A stretch of 21,397 nt of DNA from positions 566,328-587,724 of the forward strand of contig NW_008246072.1 in NCBI RefSeq assembly GCF_000281045.1. Direction: 5' to 3'. Under the pieces are notes generated by a model. The model was not told the origin of the DNA and made no database searches. It saw only the letters and a list, made by a program, of their open reading frames with translations. The first letter of the stretch is position 1; every line of letters begins with the position of its first letter. Position numbers and translations under genes: made by a program. This stretch comes from Saprolegnia diclina VS20. Its lineage: Eukaryota > Oomycota > Saprolegniomycetes > Saprolegniales > Saprolegniaceae. Shown here in pieces: positions 1 to 7,863 of the stretch.

Positions 1-483
1 ATATCTCGTTTCTCGCACAATCCCGAGCGACGACCAAGCGCCCACCGCTTGACGCACTGGCCTTGCCTCACAAGCGCATTTGGAAGTCGACATTCTTCAT
101 CTCTTTCATTACAAGTTAACAACTCATTTCAACAACAACAACAACAACAACGAGCGACGTAGAGTGGGAGTTGACTTGAATATGGCGGCGCGGAAGAAAC
201 GCGGGACACTTGTCCACGAAACTAGCGAAATCGTAGTACGTAGTAGTCCGAACTACACCTGCGTGACTTCGCCACACACGCGCATAGCACGCAGTCGATC
301 GACTTGTAGACTAAGAGAGCTATTCCGTTGCTTTCGACGAGGCACAACACCAAGCAATATAGATCGGATATTGTATCGCGATTAGAATGCACTTGAAAGC
401 GGACTTGAATTTTCGAGAGTTGCCCGCCGTTGGCTCGTTGTACACGGTGCCAGCTCCATTTCCCCCCGCAAAGTGGCCCGGGC
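1..483. other. 5' edge, no supportable gene
   Basis: No gene can be supported here. A plus-strand ATG at 182 opens a short basic reading frame (MAARKKRG...) that could be a first exon, because a GTACGT donor-like site follows at about 235. I find no continuing coding exon I trust. A second stretch, about 387-480, reads in one frame as a proline-rich peptide (...VPAPFPPAKWPG...), which might be a relic. Confidence 0.3.
130..151 (+). repeat. (CAA)n microsatellite
   Basis: About seven perfect CAA units in a row. They lie about 30 nt upstream of the ATG at 182, so they may sit in a 5' untranslated leader if that ATG is used. Confidence 0.9.
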
Positions 484-786
484 CTAGAGAGGGCAGAGTC
501 TTTGATTTAACCAGTGCTCAAAACATTTATGAGATCCGCTCCAAAGTTTCTTCTCGATGTTTGCAAGTTCGACGAGCGAGATGAAATCGTCAAAACGACG
601 GATGGTTTCGATATTTCTCTGGAAATAATGCTCGATGATGCGGACTAGAACGAGCCCAGCATCACGGAATGGTAAGCCATCTTCCACGGAGCAATTGATC
701 AGGACCCGACAAGTTGCTCGGACATAGGAACGCGACCAGAACGAAAAGAATAGCTCTGCGGCGCAGTTGAACCTTCCTCGCCGTTT
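484..786 (-). pseudogene. Orphan C-terminal coding fragment, unknown family
   Basis: The minus strand holds about 100 codons that look truly coding: an aromatic-rich opening (ELFFSFWSRSYVRATCRV), then SVEDGLPFRDAGLVLVR, then a helical, charged tail ending at a TAG at 486-484. Directly upstream, the in-frame TAG at 789-787 doubles as a good 3' splice site (GATGCTAG), so this could be the last exon of a spliced gene. I found no convincing upstream exon before the ankyrin gene that begins about 240 bp away on the other strand. The likeliest reading is therefore the surviving 3' end of a truncated gene, but a small intact gene with unrecognised upstream exons is possible. I do not recognise the family with certainty and assign no function. 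Confidence 0.4.
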
Positions 787-950
787 CTAGCATCTGTGCC
801 AAGCACATGCAGTCTTTGCCGTATGGAGTCTTCCCACCAGAAGAGACGGGAACCATATCAATGGAACGTGGCCGACGTCGCTCCGCCCTGCACATCCTCT
901 TAGCTCGGCAAGCACATCTCTCACCTGGTCAACTTGAGCTTCATGAACAA

Positions 951-990
951 CCAATCACAAATGCGAAACCGTCCTCGCAGCCAATCAGCG
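951..990 (+). promoter_or_regulatory. Two CCAAT boxes before the ankyrin gene
   Basis: CCAATCACAA at 951 and CCAATCAGCG at 981 lie 73 and 43 nt before the ATG at 1024. CCAAT is the classical NF-Y site. The second word, CCAATCAGCG, recurs at 2257 and 9467. Their position argues that the ATG at 934, which would place both boxes inside the coding region, is not the true start. Confidence 0.5.
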
Positions 991-1023
991 CGCGAAACGG
1001 CCGCCACAAGTCAACCTGCGCTC

Positions 1024-2031
1024 ATGAACGCTGTTGTCGGATCGCCGGACCTCTGGAGCATCCTCGCCGCCTACCAAGACGGCGTCTACGAAGACGCTCG
1101 CCCTTTCATCGCCATCGAGGCCCCTCTCTTGGCCCTTGATATTGCGTCGGGCCTCGAGAAGCTCGTGCCCGTGCTTGAGCACTGGTATGCAACGGTCTCG
1201 ACTGACATTGCGCGTCGCCGATGGCCGTACTTTGATGTGCGCTTGCCGTGGCTCTCGTCGTACGCTGCGTACTACGCGGCCAAGCTCGGCAAAGTCGACC
1301 GCCTCGCCGCCCTCCCAGCGCTGCGCTCGGTCGAGTCGCCCGAGGTCGTCGTCGAGCTCGCAATCGAGCACCACCAGCTGCACGTTTTAGAGTTTCTCCA
1401 TGCAACATTTGGCGCGTCAGCGCCATGGTTCACCAAGGACACGCTCACGGTCGCAGCCGCTGCGGGCAGCTTGCCGGTCGTCCGATATGTGTACAATAAT
1501 GTCGCTTGCGGCGGTACGTACGACGCATTCGACCTCGCGGCATCGTTTGGTCACTGGAATGTGGTTCTCTACCTGCACTTGCACACGCAGCTCGGAGCGA
1601 CGACAGCCGCCATGGACGAAGCGGCAGCTCATGGACATTTGCATATCGTGCGATTCCTCCTAGAGAACCGCAGTGAGGGCTGCACGATGGGCGCGATGGA
1701 CGGCGCTGCGGCCAACGGGCACTTGGACGTCGTGTCGTTCTTGCATCAGATGCGACGCGAAGGGTGCTCGACGCGTGCGCTGGACGGTGCAGTTGTGCAC
1801 GGTCATGACGCGGTCGCGCGCTTCTTGATCAAGAACCGTAGTGAAGGGTGTGGACCCAAAGCCCTTGCTGCCGCCGCCCTTCGACGCGATTCCACGATGC
1901 TCAAAGCACTGCTGGCGCACCAGCAGCGCCGCGCCAAGGCCAGTCAGAACCGCTTCAAGATGACGACGCACTTGATGCGCTGGCTCATCCCCGATTTCTT
2001 CCACAAGCGCACGGTCGCCCCGCCTTCATGA
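1024..2031 (+). CDS. Ankyrin-repeat protein (soluble)
   Basis: Single-exon gene for a protein of about 335 residues. The N-terminus (MNAVVGSPDLWSILAAYQDG) matches the layout of the second ankyrin gene at 14094 (ALWMPEVLRSIVAFQDG). The rest is a chain of degenerate ankyrin-like helix pairs of about 33 residues, such as AMDEAAAHGHLHIVRFLLEN, AMDGAAANGHLDVVSFLHQ and ALDGAVVHGHDAVARFLIKN. Two repeat ends share the tail NRSEGC, which suggests recent internal duplication. Ankyrin repeats bind other proteins; no catalytic motif, signal peptide or membrane segment is visible. The frame is also open from an ATG at 934, giving 365 residues. I prefer 1024 because two CCAAT boxes lie between the two ATGs and because the sister gene starts at the same place relative to its LW motif. 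Partner and role are unknown. Confidence 0.85.
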   Translation: MNAVVGSPDLWSILAAYQDGVYEDARPFIAIEAPLLALDIASGLEKLVPVLEHWYATVSTDIARRRWPYFDVRLPWLSSYAAYYAAKLGKVDRLAALPALRSVESPEVVVELAIEHHQLHVLEFLHATFGASAPWFTKDTLTVAAAAGSLPVVRYVYNNVACGGTYDAFDLAASFGHWNVVLYLHLHTQLGATTAAMDEAAAHGHLHIVRFLLENRSEGCTMGAMDGAAANGHLDVVSFLHQMRREGCSTRALDGAVVHGHDAVARFLIKNRSEGCGPKALAAAALRRDSTMLKALLAHQQRRAKASQNRFKMTTHLMRWLIPDFFHKRTVAPPS

Positions 2032-2256
2032 CATCAGACTGAATCATACCTTCGAATCCCAAGGTACTTGCAGCCACGAGCTATTGTTAAATGCCACATC
2101 TACATAGTACCGCTTGCATCCCATTAGCTTTCTACTCCAAATCGATCGTGCAAAAATTGATCTATCTCTCTTCATGATCGCTTTTCGTGACGTGGCATCC
2201 TCGCCGACCGACACTGCAAAATGATTATATATTGGTCAAAATGCGAGCAATATACA

Positions 2257-2266
2257 CCAATCAGCG
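2257..2266 (+). promoter_or_regulatory. CCAATCAGCG promoter-like box
   Basis: The same ten-base word as at 981 and 9467, here 52 nt before the ATG at 2309. An inverted box (ATTGG) also lies at 2231-2235. It probably belongs to the promoter of the small two-exon gene. Confidence 0.45.
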
Positions 2267-2308
2267 ACCAACGAAGGCGCCAAACTACAATCACTGGTGC
2301 CCACCACG

Positions 2309-2714
2309 ATGCTACCGCTCTGCCGTCGCGTGCTGGTCCGCGCTTGCTCGACGCTGCCACCGGCGCCCGAGGTCATTGCGCCCAAGAACTATGGCGACTT
2401 CAACACGCTCGCTGCGGTACGTCTCATCCCTCTTCTTATAGCTTATTGGTATGTAGGAGGTACGCGCGATCGCCAAGGCGCAGGCCAAGAAGCGCCTAGA
2501 GATGCCCGACACGCAGCTACTCAAGAGCCTCGAGCGCAACGACCTCATCCACGCCATTCGCAAGAAGCACGGCGGCTTCGTTGCGGTTGCCCAAAAGCTG
2601 AGTTTGCCTATTGTGACCAACACCACGAGCACCGAGGTCCATAAAAAGCTGGCGGTGCGTCAAAAGCGACGACGCGCGCGGCTCGTCGACCTCAAGAAAC
2701 ACAACGTATTTTAA
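2309..2714 (+). CDS. Small basic two-exon protein, possibly mitochondrial
   Basis: Exons 2309-2416 and 2457-2714 are joined across a 40-nt intron (GTACGT...ATGTAG), giving 121 residues in frame. The N-terminus (MLPLCRRVLVRACSTLPPAP) has no acidic residues and has arginines spaced along it, as in a mitochondrial presequence; this is inference. The middle has a small helical motif (LERNDLIHAIRKKHGGFVAVA) that resembles a helix-turn-helix fold, and the C-terminus is strongly basic (KLAVRQKRRRARLVDLKKH), which suggests nucleic-acid binding or ribosome association. I do not recognise a named family. Without splicing, exon 1 runs through the donor for a while, but the downstream reading frame would be lost. 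The neighbours do not help with function. Confidence 0.65.
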
Positions 2715-3119
2715 GAAATCAGGGCCAACTAACCGCCTTTGTCTTCTTCAAGCAACCTGCGACGGGTCCCTGCGCTCTCGACGGTCTTGTGGCCGTTTGT
2801 TTGCACTGGCATAACGCTACCAACGCACATGACCTCGTCGACAAACTAGCGACGTACTAGTATACATGAACGGCCTATGCAAAAAATTGCCGTCAGTTTA
2901 GTATCTGCTATTTCGCAAGCCTACAACAAGGTGACCATCAACGCAAATGTCCGTTGTGTGATGCATTGTGCGACTCGTACGATGTCCCGATGACTCGATG
3001 AGGTACTCTTCCTCTACCGTAGTAGTGAGGTCCTCAATGTGCTCTTGAAGAGAGAAGAGGCGACTATGCTGTACAAAGAAATTGAAAAATCATTTCTTAT
3101 TTCATGGCTCTGGCATTTA
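2715..3119. other. Intergenic, no gene seen
   Basis: Space between the 3' end of the small plus-strand gene and the 3' end of the minus-strand lectin exon, so two 3' regions face each other. I see no coding signal, only A/T-rich patches and a short near-palindrome around 2855-2866. Confidence 0.6.
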
Positions 3120-3625
3120 CTACCACAACTCGTCCTCGTCCTCAAGGTACATGTCAAAGACGAGGCGCCACTCTTGTGCAGGGCAGGGCTGGTCGACAAT
3201 AATGTCCCAGAGATGACAAATGGTCTCGTCGCCGCTCTTGACGTGAATGCACTTGGTAGGGTCTTTCATCGATCGAATGAGCGTCCCGTCGTAGTCCCAT
3301 TCCTGATTGAGCCACGAATGGTGCATGAGTTCCCAGAGCAGACACACGTCGCCGTTGAACGTCGGTCCGTGCTCGCAGAGGTTGATGCCTTTGGTCGAAT
3401 CGACCGCCGACCGGATGAAATGGCCGTCGAGAACCCACGCCTGCGCAGGGTTTCGCTTCGACTTGCTCGTTTGCCGAATAACGCACTTGTCGCCATCACG
3501 GCCGTCGTCATGGTCCAGCTGCAAGCACATGGACGGGTACTTGACCGACTGGAACCGGAACGCACGCCGCGGTCGCGGCTCGTCGTCAAAAATGTGGGTC
3601 GGCACACCGTTGTCATAGATGAGTG
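3120..3625 (-). CDS. Ricin-B-type lectin exon
   Basis: The minus-strand frame encodes a beta-trefoil lectin domain of the ricin-B type, with three QxW motifs (QAW, QEW, QEW) in phase with blocks such as GTLIRSMKDPTKCIHV and GHFIRSAVDSTKGINL. QxW repeats are the hallmark of this sugar-binding fold. No signal peptide is visible, and the acidic C-terminus ends EDEDELW. There is no in-frame ATG before YPSMCLQL, well inside the domain, so the exon needs an upstream partner. The coding frame is open back to a good 3' splice site (AATTAATAG) ending at 3626. Joining there to the SAM exon at 3978 keeps the frame, so I suspect one SAM-lectin gene. A separate gene with an unseen first exon is the alternative. 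Confidence 0.65.
3596..3610 (-). repeat. 15-bp direct repeat, lectin-side copy
   Basis: ACGGTGTGCCGACCC on the minus strand. It is identical to the copy at 3966-3980 and is read in the same codon phase (G V P T) in both exons. It looks like a target-site duplication around the intervening segment. Confidence 0.7.
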
Positions 3626-3965
3626 CTATTAATTCGTTTAACCGGATATGTCGAAAGTGCTACTATTGGCTTGGCGTACGGACCGGCTGCTTCGCCTCAC
3701 ATCATGGTTGTGTGGTGGGGGTGTGGGGGGGGGTGGTGCCAGCATTTCTGCGGACACCTACGTGGCGCAACCGCTGTATTACGGTTACGCCATAGTGGCA
3801 CTACCTCACTTATTCAGTGGGCTACCACCCTTAGACGGTACACGAACTTTTCAGCGCATGCAACGCCACGCGTCGTTTGTCGGGGTACCCCCAATTAAGG
3901 TAAGGTACCCGGTCCTGCAATTCCCTTGTCAGTCCCTTTTCCCCGGTGGTTGTATCCGGTTTTAA
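3611..3965. mobile_element. Insertion-like segment between direct repeats
   Basis: A 355-nt segment lying exactly between two copies of a 15-bp direct repeat. On the minus strand it opens with TTAAAACCGGATA and carries the inverse, TATCCGGTTAA, close to its other end, so it has near-terminal inverted repeats. It contains no credible coding frame and a G-rich tract at 3717-3736. A short non-autonomous DNA element (MITE-like or introner-like) would explain this, and the 15-bp repeats would be the target duplication. The inner inverted repeat is about 30 nt away from the nearer direct repeat, so the fit is imperfect. The same TATCCGG word is found upstream of other genes here, so it might instead be a promoter motif. 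Family and age cannot be told from one copy. Confidence 0.4.
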
Positions 3966-4272
3966 GGGTCGGCACACCGTGTTGGCGACACTGTTCGATC
4001 GCATGGTACAGGGATCGAGCCTTGATCGCGATGTCGATGCCAATTTCTTGGAGGTCCTCGACGCAGCGGCAGTGGGCGAGCGCATGTCCATCAATCTCTT
4101 GGCGCAGGAAAAGCCACTTGTACGCGCTGCACTTGAGCGCCGAGAGCAGTTGGTACACTTGCAGAGCCGAGAGAGACGCCAAAGGAACTGTCGTCCCCGC
4201 ATCGACGACTGCATACGCGACGGGTACCTTGGACGACATAGTGTTGGTGGGCAATGAAGAAGTGACGTCCAT
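3895..4272 (-). CDS. SAM-domain exon, probably 5' part of a SAM-lectin gene
   Basis: Starting at the ATG at 4272 (or at the next one, 4239), the frame encodes a sterile alpha motif domain at about residues 36-95: LSALQVYQLLSAL, then EIDGHALAHC, VEDLQEIGIDI and ARSLYHAIEQCRQ, which is the usual five-helix order. SAM domains mediate protein-protein oligomerisation. After the domain the unspliced frame runs on to a stop at 3895 through unconvincing sequence (KTGYNHRGKG). I think splicing from GTGTGC at 3977 to the AG at 3626 is more likely. It joins QH to ALIYDNGVPTH in frame with the lectin exon. The intron would be 352 nt, about seven times the local norm, which fits expansion by an insertion. 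An independent SAM-only protein of 125 residues is the fallback. Confidence 0.6.
   Translation of the reverse strand: MDVTSSLPTNTMSSKVPVAYAVVDAGTTVPLASLSALQVYQLLSALKCSAYKWLFLRQEIDGHALAHCRCVEDLQEIGIDIAIKARSLYHAIEQCRQHGVPTLKTGYNHRGKGTDKGIAGPGTLP
3966..3980 (-). repeat. 15-bp direct repeat, SAM-side copy
   Basis: The second copy of ACGGTGTGCCGACCC, 370 nt from the first. A GTGTGC donor candidate (3977-3972) lies inside it. Confidence 0.7.
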
Positions 4273-4765
4273 TTAAGTCGCCAGCGCTTCACGGACGCCA
4301 ATGAATTGATATCAAGTTGATACTTTGAATCGATGAAAAGTGTCAAGTCCCGCCACGACCACAAACATTCATCAGTTCAAATCAAGACAGGCGGGTTGAT
4401 CATGTTGCCGATAGTATCCCGCAAGCCAGTCGACCGCCGTCACCTCGCATCGCGTTGCGTTGGACTTGCCGTGATGCAGTATCGTCTCGTGTCCCTAATG
4501 CTTGCGAATTCAACGTCATCTCGCCATCGTCCGGACCATGAGCTAAGCAGAAGAATCGTCATGGCGGGATGTATAGGTCCGCTCGTGTGTGGTCATGCAG
4601 CTTTCCCAGTCCGCCCACGGCGGTATGTCATCGACGGCCGATGTGGTTGCATGCTCCGACGCTTCGTGTTGAGCCAGGCACAAGGACACGTAGGTACGGT
4701 GAAACAAGAACGTTCACGCAACAAGAGCAACCAAACCAAGGGCCAAATATCAAATCAAGCACGAC
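4273..4765. other. Intergenic, no gene seen
   Basis: Lies between the start of the SAM gene and the stop of the CXC gene, both on the minus strand, so it should hold the SAM promoter and the CXC 3' region. Near the SAM start there is only an A/T-rich stretch (4300-4335) with a CCAAT at about 4294. No coding frame there is convincing. Confidence 0.6.
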
Positions 4766-6516
4766 TCACTGCACGGGGCACTGCTCGTCGTCGTCCTTCT
4801 CATCGGCCTCTGACTTGATGGGCTCGTTGAACGGCAGCGAGAGATTGCTTGCGATCGACTCGGTATCGTCGAGCTCCGAGGGCGGCGCGGCATTCTACAC
4901 AAACCATGAGGCGTCGCAGTCACGTCACACAACGTACCGCGGGCGACTGGCACGGGCATGAAAAACTGTTGGCGACACCGGCAAAGTAGCAATGGTTGCA
5001 GACTAACGTCGCCATGAGCCACGACGTACGAGCTTAGGATGCAGCATCTACCATGGCAGTGCTGGCTGCGGTGGGACCCGCACCGCTTGCAAATTTCACA
5101 GTGTTTGCGCGGCTGCTTGCTGGACCAGACCTTGTTGGTGCACCACGAGTAGTGGAACGTCGCATCGCACGCCGTGCACGAGACGGGAAATGCATACGTG
5201 CCATCGGGCTTGAGTTCGGGCTGCAGCAGCGTCTCGTACACGTGGCACGTCTAGGCGGCGATATGAGGGACATAGCTCGGAAGACGACGGAACGTACGCG
5301 GTGGGTGCCGCAGCTGCAGTCAATCTCGACGGGGCCCATGAGAATGTCTTCCATGCTCCGGATCTTGCTCAAATTTTGCATGAGGCATTTGTCGTGGATC
5401 ATCTTTTCGATTTGGATGCCTTTCTATCAATGTTTCAACACAGCATTGTAAACAGGACAGACACACATGGCGCGCGTACCTTGTGCATAGGCACGAACGG
5501 GTTGGAGCACTCTTGGCACTTGCAGTCGACACCACAGACCCGGCCGGCCTTGACGCAGGCGCAGCGGGCGTTCCGGCACTTGCCCGTGCACCGACAGCGT
5601 ACGTCTTCGGGCGCCTTGGCCGTCGATGCCACCGACTTGGTGTCGTCAAAATCAACTGGCTTCTTGACCTCAGCCTTGATGTCGACGGCCTCAGCGGGTG
5701 GCTTCTTGGACGGTCGTCGCGCCACGACGGGACCCGCGGCTTCAAATTGCTCAAACTCGGGCGAGACGAGCATGCGGCGCTTGCCTGCGTCCAGAGAGTA
5801 CGGGTGGGCAGGAGGGATCGACGGCGGTAGGACGTCGGGCATGGGTAGCGGCTGCTGCGACGGCGACTGCTGCTCTGCGCTCGTCTGTTGCTGGAAGCGG
5901 TTGAGCGGCCACATGGACATGGCCGTCGTCTTGAGCATCTTGGGTAGCGACGACGGGTCTTGCAAGGTCATTGACATCAAGGACGCTGCGGTCGCGGACG
6001 CCGCCGACGCCATGCTGTTGGGCAACGAGGTGGCCGGCGATGTGGCCGGCGGGATCATATCGGGGTGCAGCCGGCTCTGCGGGATCTCCTTCCACTGCGT
6101 CGGCGCCTCCTCGTCGATGGCTTCATTGAGCACTTTCCAGTCGATGCCGCCGCCACGGAACTCGGTCTCGCGCGGGCTCGGCATCGTGTCTACACCACCA
6201 CAAGCGCATGAGCATGAGGCAGGACAAAGCGCGGCCTACATGGCGAGAAGAGGTGAAGCAGTGCATCTTGTTCGGACTGCGAGTGGGCCGAGAGCGTGCC
6301 CGAGCCAAGCGACTGCTGCAGCCAGGCGAGCGTCGACGGCGACATGGTCACGGACGGCGACGCCGAGTTGAGCTGCGGGTCGAGGATGAAGGACGAGAAC
6401 GCGCTGTCGAGCTCATGCACTTGGTTGGGCCAGGACATGAGGTCGGCCTCATTCGTCTTCTCCTCGTCCGGGTCGAGGAAGTCGTCGAGGAGCGCGCTGT
6501 GCTGGTGCTCCGCCAT
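4766..6516 (-). CDS. CXC-domain (MSL2/tesmin-like) protein, six exons
   Basis: Exons at 6516-6240, 6189-5480, 5423-5298, 5250-5052, 5002-4938 and 4894-4766 join in frame to give about 501 residues. The five introns are 43-56 nt and all end in TAG. Near residues 291-321 is one CXC zinc motif (CRCTGKCRNARCACVKAGR, then CGVDCKCQECSNPF). This spacing is closer to the single CXC of MSL2 than to the double motif of tesmin/TSO1; such domains bind DNA. A second Cys/His-rich block follows, built across exons 3-5 (IDCSCGTHR, SCTACDATFHYSWC, CEICKRCGSH, CHVCNHCYFAG, SCPC). The N-terminal half is Pro/Ser/Gln-rich and disordered-looking, and the tail is acidic. A nuclear DNA-binding regulator is likely. 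An upstream in-frame ATG at 6576 adds 20 residues; I prefer 6516 because a TATCCGG motif sits between the two. Confidence 0.8.
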
Positions 6517-6549
6517 CGTCGTCGCTTCTTCAAGCTTGTCGGACCGCCT

Positions 6550-6556
6550 TATCCGG
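6550..6556 (+). promoter_or_regulatory. TATCCGG motif near the CXC gene start
   Basis: The word lies 34 nt upstream of the preferred ATG (6516), in inverse orientation to the gene, and downstream of the alternative ATG (6576). It matches motifs upstream of the ankyrin, CDC23, MGGMP and PRP17 genes. Confidence 0.35.
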
Positions 6557-6753
6557 AGTTGGGTTTTTGGATCCATGGCCTGCCTCGAATAAAAATACGC
6601 GCGCCACACTTTTGAATTGTATTGAATATTGAAATACAGAGAAAAAACACACCGAAGATGACGAAACACCAACATTCGCCGCCATAATTGTGGCGCGTGC
6701 CACGTTTAAAGCAAATCCTTCGACATTTAGCTGCGACCAGGTTCAACGAGATG

Positions 6754-6782
6754 CAAGCGTCGATGAGCCTCATCGACGCTTG
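6754..6782. repeat. Perfect hairpin 1 (14-bp arms)
   Basis: CAAGCGTCGATGAG, one central C, then its exact reverse complement. It overlaps hairpin 2 by three bases. Confidence 0.95.
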
Positions 6783-6810
6783 TTGGAGCCTCATCATGAG
6801 GCTCCAACAA
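6780..6810. repeat. Perfect hairpin 2 (15-bp arms)
   Basis: TTGTTGGAGCCTCAT, one central C, then its exact reverse complement. The inner part (GCCTCAT/ATGAGGC) echoes the ATGAGCCTCAT centre of hairpin 1. Confidence 0.95.
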
Positions 6811-6840
6811 TGGGACTAAACGCAAACCAAACTAGTCCCA
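6811..6840. repeat. Hairpin 3 (8-bp arms, 14-nt loop)
   Basis: TGGGACTA and TAGTCCCA separated by 14 nt, beginning at the base after hairpin 2 ends. Confidence 0.85.
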
Positions 6841-6941
6841 ACCATCATTAGCATCACCACATGCGATCGTGCAGTCTTTTGCCATCGAATTAGTCCACAA
6901 TAAAAGTTCTTATTGCGTCAGTCCTCAGCTTCGTCGCATCC

Positions 6942-7863
6942 TTAGCGTAGGAAGACCACGAGCCATGTCGCCAGCACCACCAAGTGCAGTCGTCGCAGCA
7001 CATCGTAGATGGATGGCGATCCATTGAGAAGACTCGGTGTGCACACAGGCAGCGCTTGCGTGCCGTCGCTCGTAAAAACATTCGATCGGAACGGTGACCC
7101 GGGAAATGGGAACCGGTAGTACTGCAACTCGCCGAGCTACACTGTATCGATGAGTCTCGGAGCAAAGAACGTTGACTGATGACATTGTTGGCGTAGGTGC
7201 TGATCTCGGGCTCGTAGCCATTGACGTACGCGGGATCGCCGCACCGCCAGAGGTCCTTGGCTTGCTAATGCAAGCGTCGTGTAAGCGACAGAAGATTCGA
7301 TCGTGTTTGTACCATGCACGCTTTAAAGTAGTTTTCGCAGACGCTGCGGCACATGACGAGGCTCACGCCTGCGTCGTCGCAGCGGGGAAAGTTGAGCCAG
7401 CACATGTAGTTGCGAAATGCATCTTGGCAATCACGGTTCTCCTACAAGAGTATTCGTTCCGTGTACAATGCTAAGTTGAGGCATACCGTGAAGCGCGGGA
7501 CGATCTCGCCCGTGTTGCCCCACTCGTCGCGCTCTATAACATACATTGTCCGGTCTGAACTATCGCAAGAAGCAACGCCGTACTTGCGTTGTTGAGGTCC
7601 ACGTCTTGCTCGAAATACTCGCGCTGCTTGACGAGCTTTTGGTACATTTGCGAGAGAAAGAGGTCCTTGGACTTGACCGAGTGGTTGTACCAAATCGTCT
7701 GCGCCTCGGGGATGCACGCCGTGTACTGCAAAAGTGGCCCGCAAAACGGCATGTACTGGAGAAACACGCTCGGCGTTTGGCACTCGCCCGTGCTCGCGCC
7801 CATGATGCGACAGGCCAGGAGCCCGCGCAGGGCCCCGAGTACAAGTAGAAGAAGGCCGCGCAT
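6942..7863 (-). CDS. Secreted Frizzled-like cysteine-rich protein, five exons
   Basis: Exons at 7863-7583, 7533-7487, 7441-7313, 7264-7184 and 7136-6942 join in frame, with introns of 45-49 nt that all end in TAG. The protein opens with a strong signal peptide (MRGLLLLVLGALRGLLAC). Then comes a cysteine pattern like the Frizzled CRD: C-Q-TPSVFLQYMPFC, QYTACIP, then after an insert of about 60 residues RDCQDAFRNYMCWLNFPRC, LVMCRSVCENYFKAC and LWRCGDP. Fz CRDs bind lipids or ligands outside the cell. The C-terminus ends with a hydrophobic stretch (LHLVVLATWLVVFLR), which could be a GPI signal or a single membrane anchor. The weakest points are the fourth donor (GTCATC) and the choice of acceptor in intron 1, which I set at 7534 because it restores the frame and matches local intron length. 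Role unknown; cell-surface location inferred. Confidence 0.75.

Larger units (their letters stand above)
6577..6941. other. Intergenic with a hairpin cluster
   Basis: Lies between the CXC gene start and the stop of the Frizzled-like gene, both minus strand. It holds no coding sequence. Its main content is the run of three hairpins at 6754-6840. Confidence 0.6.

Noticed and set aside
80-385. Plus-strand frame with an Asn run from the CAA repeat
   Set aside because: Starts without ATG and the Asn run is only the microsatellite in one frame; no domain or bias.
2850-2870. ACTAGTATA-type words at about 2856, 14844 and 20597 as a repeated element
   Set aside because: Short, A/T-rich and differing after nine bases; too weak to call a repeat family.
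3039-3632. Long plus-strand frame opposite the lectin exon
   Set aside because: It is the complement of a frame with clear QxW lectin motifs; the protein sequence has no recognisable features.
5301-6371. 356-codon plus-strand frame over the CXC gene
   Set aside because: Antisense shadow; it crosses several introns of the well-supported minus-strand gene.
7509-7582. 29-nt version of Frizzled-like intron 1 ending at TTCAG
   Set aside because: In frame but shorter than every other intron; the 49-nt version ending in TATAG is also in frame and fits the local pattern.
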